A stretch of DNA of 33,738 nucleotides, taken from an uncultured Fimbriimonas sp. GTDB lineage: Bacteria > Armatimonadota > Fimbriimonadia > Fimbriimonadales > Fimbriimonadaceae. The position numbers were made by a program, and so were the translations under genes. Under the pieces are notes generated by a model. The model was not told the DNA's origin. It ran no database searches and saw nothing but the letters and a program-made list of their open reading frames with translations. The first letter of the stretch is position 1; the number at the start of each line of letters is the position of its first letter. Positions 30,058-33,738 of the stretch are shown here, one piece after another. The stretch covers positions 1 to 33,738 of the forward strand of contig CAMFIS010000017.1 of assembly GCA_945952345.1 (NCBI GenBank), written 5' to 3'.

Positions 30058-31098
30058 TTAGTTGTCGCCGCCGCCGAAGCCGCCGCCAGGAGGAGGTCCG
30101 CCAGGGCCGCCTTGTCCCCCGCCGAAACCACCAGGTCCGCCGGGGCCACCCTGAGGTCGCTCGAGCTTGAACGGAGCGCCGGTCATCTCCTTCCACTTCG
30201 ACTTCTGGCTATCCGTAAGAACGGCCATGATCTTCTTCATCAGCTCCTCGGCGAACTTGCCGCCATCGAAGCCAGGACCGCCTGGGCCGCGCTGACCACC
30301 AGGTCCGCCTTGGCCACCGCCAAATCCGCCTTGTCCGCCAGGACCACCCTGACCAGGGCCACCTTGTCCGCCACCGCCAGGACCACCGGGGCCACCGCCG
30401 CCAGGTCCGCCGCCTTGCGGAGGTCGGTTAGATTCCATGATCTCCTGAATCTGGTCGCGCTGATCGTCGGTGAGCTTGAGCGCCTCGCCGATCTCAGGTC
30501 GCATGAAGGCTCGAGGGCCGTCGACCTGGAGCGCGATCTGCTGGTACCGCTTGTACTGCGACTCGGAGAGGATCTTCTTGATGGCTTCTTCCATCTTCTT
30601 GCCCTGCTCGGGGTTGAATCCGCCGCCAGGTCCTCCGGGACCACCCGGTCCGCCGGGGCCACCTTGACCTCCACCGAAGCCGCCCTGTCCGCCAGGTCCA
30701 CCAGGACCGCCTTGGCCGCCGCCAAATCCGCCTTGTCCGCCAGGACCGCCACCGGGGCCGCCCTGACCGCCACCTTGTCCGCCGCGACCCTGAGGTCCAT
30801 TCTTGCGGAGCAGATCTTGAATCTGCTTGACCTGGTCATCGGTTTCCTTGAGTTCCTTGACGACCTGAGGATTGAGAAGAAGCTGAGGACCGCGAGGGGC
30901 CATCATGCCGCCGCGCTGACCACCGGGACCGCCGGGTCCACCAGGCCCGCCTTGGCCGCCGCCAAAGCCACCTTGACCACCGGGGCCACCCTGTCCGCCA
31001 CCAAATCCACCCTGGCCACCTTGGACGAGGGCAGAGGCGCTAGCCGTGATCGCGATGAGGGACATCACCATCATTGAAATTCTGTTGCGAAGTGCCAT
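30058..31098 (-). CDS. Exported glycine-rich protein with Spy/LTXXQ-like helical segments
   Basis: The 346 aa protein has a signal peptide (MALRNRISMMVMSLIAITASASA). Four long low-complexity blocks of GGQGG/GGPGG/GGFGG units alternate with three helical segments. The segments are about 75-100 (ELKETDDQVKQIQDLLRKN), 165-225 (ILSESQYKRYQQIALQ, then ALKLTDDQRDQIQEIMES) and 285-315 (IMAVLTDSQKSKWKEMTG). LTDDQ, LTDSQ and LSESQ are LTXXQ motifs, as in the periplasmic chaperone Spy and the regulator CpxP. GGAGA precedes the ATG. It follows the histidine kinase gene by 78 bases, suggesting a periplasmic partner or target of that sensor. Confidence 0.8.
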   Translation of the reverse strand: MALRNRISMMVMSLIAITASASALVQGGQGGFGGGQGGPGGQGGFGGGQGGPGGPGGPGGQRGGMMAPRGPQLLLNPQVVKELKETDDQVKQIQDLLRKNGPQGRGGQGGGQGGPGGGPGGQGGFGGGQGGPGGPGGQGGFGGGQGGPGGPGGPGGPGGGFNPEQGKKMEEAIKKILSESQYKRYQQIALQVDGPRAFMRPEIGEALKLTDDQRDQIQEIMESNRPPQGGGPGGGGPGGPGGGGQGGPGQGGPGGQGGFGGGQGGPGGQRGPGGPGFDGGKFAEELMKKIMAVLTDSQKSKWKEMTGAPFKLERPQGGPGGPGGFGGGQGGPGGPPPGGGFGGGDN

Positions 31099-31176
31099 TT
31101 GTATCTCCAGAAATCGGTTTTCACCGCTTTACATTGGTTACTTTACGACGGAGTTATTTGGTTTTTGTTTGGTGGG

Positions 31177-32820
31177 TCAAACAACTGGATTTATGGGAAA
31201 CGACAGCCGCACCGCCGTCCCTTCTCCAACTCGACTCTGGATCGTCATCGTGCCATCGTTCGATTCAACGATGGACTTCACGATGGCAAGGCCGAGTCCC
31301 GTACCGCCCATCTTGCGGTTGCGGGCGTCATCCACTCGGTAGAAGCGCTCGGTGAGGTGGGGGATGTGCTGAGCTTCGATGCCCACACCTTGGTCGCGTA
31401 CGACCAGAATGGCCTTGCCATCCACGACTTGCGTAGAGACGACGATCGGCTTATCCGGACAATATCGACCGGCGTTCTCAATGAGATTCGAGACCGCGCG
31501 GAGGAGGCCATCGTGGTGACCGAGGATGTGGGCAGACGCGCCCTCGACTTTCACCGAATTGAGTTGGCCGACCGGAAACTTGTCGGCCGCTTCTTGGGCA
31601 ACCTCGTGCAAATCGACGGGTTCGAGCGCCGGTGGCTGAGCCGAATCGAGGCGCGCCAAAACGAGCAGCTGGTCCACGAGGTTCGACATATGCACCGTCT
31701 CGCGGTCCGCGATCTCAAGCGCTTCCTTCATTTCTTCCGGTGTGGATTCCTGCTCCAGCGCGCTGCTGGTCGTGATCCGGAGTCGGGCGAGAGGGGTGCG
31801 TAGTTCGTGAGAGGCATCCCCGACGAATTGCTTTTGCTGCTCGAGGGTTGCTTGAAGTTCTTCGAACAGCTTTTGCCGCTCGGTGAAGGAGAGTTGAAGA
31901 CGATCGACCATGGCATTGAACGATTGTCCAAGCCTTGCGATCTCGTCATTGCCTTTCGCTTCGAGGCGTGTCGACATATCGCTTTCGGAAATCTTCGCCG
32001 AAGCCGCGGCGAATCGCTCGATTGGCTTAACCGCCATGCCAGCGAGGAACCAGCCTAGGCCGGCAGATATGAGGAGCACGATGGGAAGAAGGAAGACGAT
32101 GGTCGTGGTTTGGGTGTCCTTCAGCCGGTCGAAATCCTGAAGGTCATGGCCGAATTGGGCAAAGCCAAGGAGTTTGCCGCGGCCACGCATCGGCGTCGTG
32201 ATAACCCTCGTGGGAATTCCTTCAACGAGAATCGTGACGATGACTGGCCGCATCATCTCTTTGTTTTCGATAGCTTTGGCGTCGAGAATTCGCTTGATTC
32301 GACTATCGACATTTTGGCCACTAATCGTAAGGGCAATCGGGCGGGCGATGTCGTTGTTGGGGGGGCCTGCGAACTCGGGCCCGATACTATTCATCATACG
32401 GAATCCGGGACCGTTAGGCTGTTGTGCTGGCTGACCCGCACGCTGGGTAGGGTCGCTGTTTTCTTGACCCGCCTGGGGATTATTTGGGTCGGGCTGATTA
32501 GGATTCTGCGGCCCGTTCGGCCCTTCGTCCGATTGCCCCTGACCAAATCCGATATTGCCAGAGTTCGGTACCGAACCAATTCCTCCTCCTTGTCGCATCT
32601 GTCCGGGAAGCGGACCGGAGATTTCGCCAACTTCGAAAGGCTTGTCGCGGTTGCGCAAGTTCGGATTGTTCATGATTCTATCGGCACGACTAAAAAGTTC
32701 GCGGTCGATGGATCCCATGAAGACGTTTTGAGTTTGGACAACCAGGATGCCAATCCCGATTCCGAGCGCGACGAGCACAAAAAACGTGTTGAGGACGGCG
32801 AGCCGGAACTTGAGGGACAT
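31177..32820 (-). CDS. Sensor histidine kinase with low-complexity periplasmic domain
   Basis: The 547 aa protein has a first membrane helix at about 10-29 and a periplasmic domain to about 243. The middle of the periplasmic domain (about 70-145) is a Gly/Asn/Gln/Pro-rich stretch. After the second helix (about 244-266) come a HAMP domain, a HisKA domain with SHELRTPL, and an HATPase_c domain with NLIENAGRYC (N box), DQGVGI (G1) and GGTGLGLAI (G2). All catalytic motifs are intact. Its ATG shares one base with the stop of the upstream response regulator (TGATG), so the two are translated together. Confidence 0.93.
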   Translation of the reverse strand: MSLKFRLAVLNTFFVLVALGIGIGILVVQTQNVFMGSIDRELFSRADRIMNNPNLRNRDKPFEVGEISGPLPGQMRQGGGIGSVPNSGNIGFGQGQSDEGPNGPQNPNQPDPNNPQAGQENSDPTQRAGQPAQQPNGPGFRMMNSIGPEFAGPPNNDIARPIALTISGQNVDSRIKRILDAKAIENKEMMRPVIVTILVEGIPTRVITTPMRGRGKLLGFAQFGHDLQDFDRLKDTQTTTIVFLLPIVLLISAGLGWFLAGMAVKPIERFAAASAKISESDMSTRLEAKGNDEIARLGQSFNAMVDRLQLSFTERQKLFEELQATLEQQKQFVGDASHELRTPLARLRITTSSALEQESTPEEMKEALEIADRETVHMSNLVDQLLVLARLDSAQPPALEPVDLHEVAQEAADKFPVGQLNSVKVEGASAHILGHHDGLLRAVSNLIENAGRYCPDKPIVVSTQVVDGKAILVVRDQGVGIEAQHIPHLTERFYRVDDARNRKMGGTGLGLAIVKSIVESNDGTMTIQSRVGEGTAVRLSFPINPVV

Positions 32821-33491
32821 CAGATATCCTCCGCGATTCGGTAGCCGAACCCGTGCACGGTCTCGATGATGCTGTGGTTTCGGCCTTCGTCGACCTTTTT
32901 GCGCAGCGATGTCACGTGGAAGTTCACCGTGTTCGAGACGCTGTCCTCATCGTTCCACACTTGCTCGATGATGAAGTCCCGAGAAAGGATTCGGCGTCGG
33001 TTTCGGGCGAGCGCTTCGAGAAGCGTGAACTCTCGCTTGGTGAGCTTCAGCGGTTGTCCGCTACGACTCACGGTCTTGGCTTTGGCGTCGATCTCCAAGT
33101 CGCCGAGGTGAATGATGCTGGATTTTTCCAGCTTGCTGCGCCGACTGAGCGCGCGAATGCGGGCGAGAAATTCTTTGAGCGAGAAGGGCTTAACGAGGTA
33201 GTCGTCGGCGCCGAGATCGAGTCCCTTCACGCGGTCTTCGATGGCGTCTTTGGCCGTGAGCATGAGGATCGGCGTCGGATTCTTTGCTTCTCGCAGGGCC
33301 TGGCACACCGACCATCCGTCGCGTTTGGGCATCATCACGTCGAGGACGATGACGCTGTACTCACCGAACTTGGCGAGGTCCAGCCCGGCTTGCCCGTCAT
33401 GGGCGAGGTCGGCGATATACCCCTCCTTTTCCAGGGCTCGCTTCAGCCGCTCCGAGATAACCTCGTCGTCTTCGACCAACAACACGCGCAC
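32820..33491 (-). CDS. OmpR/PhoB-family response regulator
   Basis: From GTG 33491 the protein is 223 aa, the family norm. The receiver domain has VEDDE near the start, the phosphorylated aspartate in VIVLDVMMPKRDG, the T/S in LMLTAKD and K in DYLVKPF. The C-terminal winged helix has LKLTKREFTLLEALARNRRRILSR and VNFHVTSLRKKVD. A longer frame to 33623 would overlap tRNA-Ala and carries no family sequence. No ribosome site is visible before the GTG, but TATACT lies at 33501-33506 on the minus strand, so the mRNA may be leaderless. Confidence 0.93.
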   Translation of the reverse strand: MRVLLVEDDEVISERLKRALEKEGYIADLAHDGQAGLDLAKFGEYSVIVLDVMMPKRDGWSVCQALREAKNPTPILMLTAKDAIEDRVKGLDLGADDYLVKPFSLKEFLARIRALSRRSKLEKSSIIHLGDLEIDAKAKTVSRSGQPLKLTKREFTLLEALARNRRRILSRDFIIEQVWNDEDSVSNTVNFHVTSLRKKVDEGRNHSIIETVHGFGYRIAEDI

Positions 33492-33615
33492 GTTAGAGCG
33501 AGTATACGGCTTGGATGTTTGGAAGTTGTTTGGCCGTGGCCCTCTTGTTGCTAGCCTAAGGAATGTCACCTGACCCGCCGAGGATTTCTGAGGTACAATA
33601 TTGTTTCCAAAGTTT

Positions 33616-33691
33616 GGGGGCATAGCTCAGCTGGGAGAGCATCTGCTTTGCAAGCAGAGGGTCAGGGGTTCGAATCCCCTTGCCTCCACCA
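33616..33691 (+). tRNA. tRNA-Ala (anticodon TGC)
   Basis: The gene is 76 nt including an encoded CCA. The acceptor stem GGGGGCA pairs with TGCCTCC. The D-arm is AGCTCAGCTGGGAGAGC, the anticodon arm CTGCTTTGCAAGCAG has anticodon TGC, and the T-arm is AGGGGTTCGAATCCCCT. It is divergent from the response regulator gene. Confidence 0.96.
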
Positions 33692-33708
33692 ATCTACAGA
33701 TTTTGCCA

Positions 33709-33737
33709 AAACGAGGTCACTCTCCTCGTTTCTGTCG
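33709..33737 (+). terminator. Hairpin downstream of tRNA-Ala, probable terminator
   Basis: AAACGAGG (33709-33716) pairs with CCTCGTTT (33724-33731), with a seven-base loop. The last T residues continue into TTTCTG. It starts 17 bases after the encoded CCA. Confidence 0.55.
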
Positions 33738-33738
33738 C

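Noticed and set aside
30112-31077. 321-codon plus-strand frame opposite the glycine-rich gene
   Set aside because: It is an antisense translation of Gly codons giving Ala/Thr/Ser repeats; there is no ribosome site, and the minus-strand gene has a signal peptide, ribosome site and terminator.
32110-32844. 244-codon plus-strand frame opposite the histidine kinase
   Set aside because: It is the shadow of a complete kinase gene with all catalytic motifs.

Overview
The window most likely comes from a diderm, mesophilic bacterium with moderately high GC, and Armatimonadota (Fimbriimonadia-like) is my best guess. That placement is inferred from gene content and style: a PEP-CTERM protein, a lipobox lipoprotein, glycine-rich exported proteins, many 4-base gene overlaps and a complex I block of the H-J-K-L-M-N type. 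I have no marker gene to prove it.

The most striking region is 230-3250. A gene for the RNA-binding ring protein Ro60/Rsr (TROVE plus von Willebrand A domains, 1602-3191) is preceded by about 1.2 kb without a plausible gene. That stretch resolves into a tandem array of eight Y-RNA-like units (404-1554). Each unit has a closing stem of the form GGGC...GCCC, the Ro60-binding signature GGCCG(A/T)...GGTTATC on its 5' strand, and CTTGCCC or a close variant on its 3' strand. Two units are minimal. Four carry a clear, permuted tRNA-like module (T-arm, then a capped acceptor-like stem, then a D-arm). Two carry divergent modules. A ninth element between units 7 and 8 looks like an orphan, degenerate tRNA-like module. 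A promoter-like sequence lies at 234-261, no terminator is visible inside the array, and the last unit ends 47 bases before the Ro60 start codon. This suggests one long transcript that supplies Ro60 together with several alternative RNA adaptors.

From 3260 to 7180 there are small exported or membrane genes: a PEP-CTERM protein, a hypothetical exported protein, a ygiB/ygiC-like lipoprotein and ATP-grasp ligase pair, and a YcxB-like membrane protein. From 7264 to 15388 lies a compact operon for the membrane arm of respiratory complex I (nuoH, J, K, L, M, N), followed by a sugar isomerase-like TIM-barrel gene. Two tRNA genes (Leu-TAA and Ile-GAT, both minus strand) separate this from a plus-strand operon of a PQQ-type beta-propeller, dprA and nagA (16239-19982).

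On the minus strand, 26028 to 20144 is a tightly packed operon: leucine-rich-repeat protein, inositol-monophosphatase/HisN family, ruvX, mltG, a YqeG-type HAD phosphatase fused to GtrA, aroE and a Sua5-type tsaC. Next comes an AT-richer two-gene cassette of unknown function (26686-29273), with copies of an imperfect palindromic repeat on both sides. The window ends with a minus-strand set of response regulator, histidine kinase and a glycine-rich Spy/LTXXQ-like exported protein, which resembles a Cpx-type envelope stress module, and a tRNA-Ala(TGC) on the plus strand. Intergenic regions also carry heptamer and hexamer tandem repeats.
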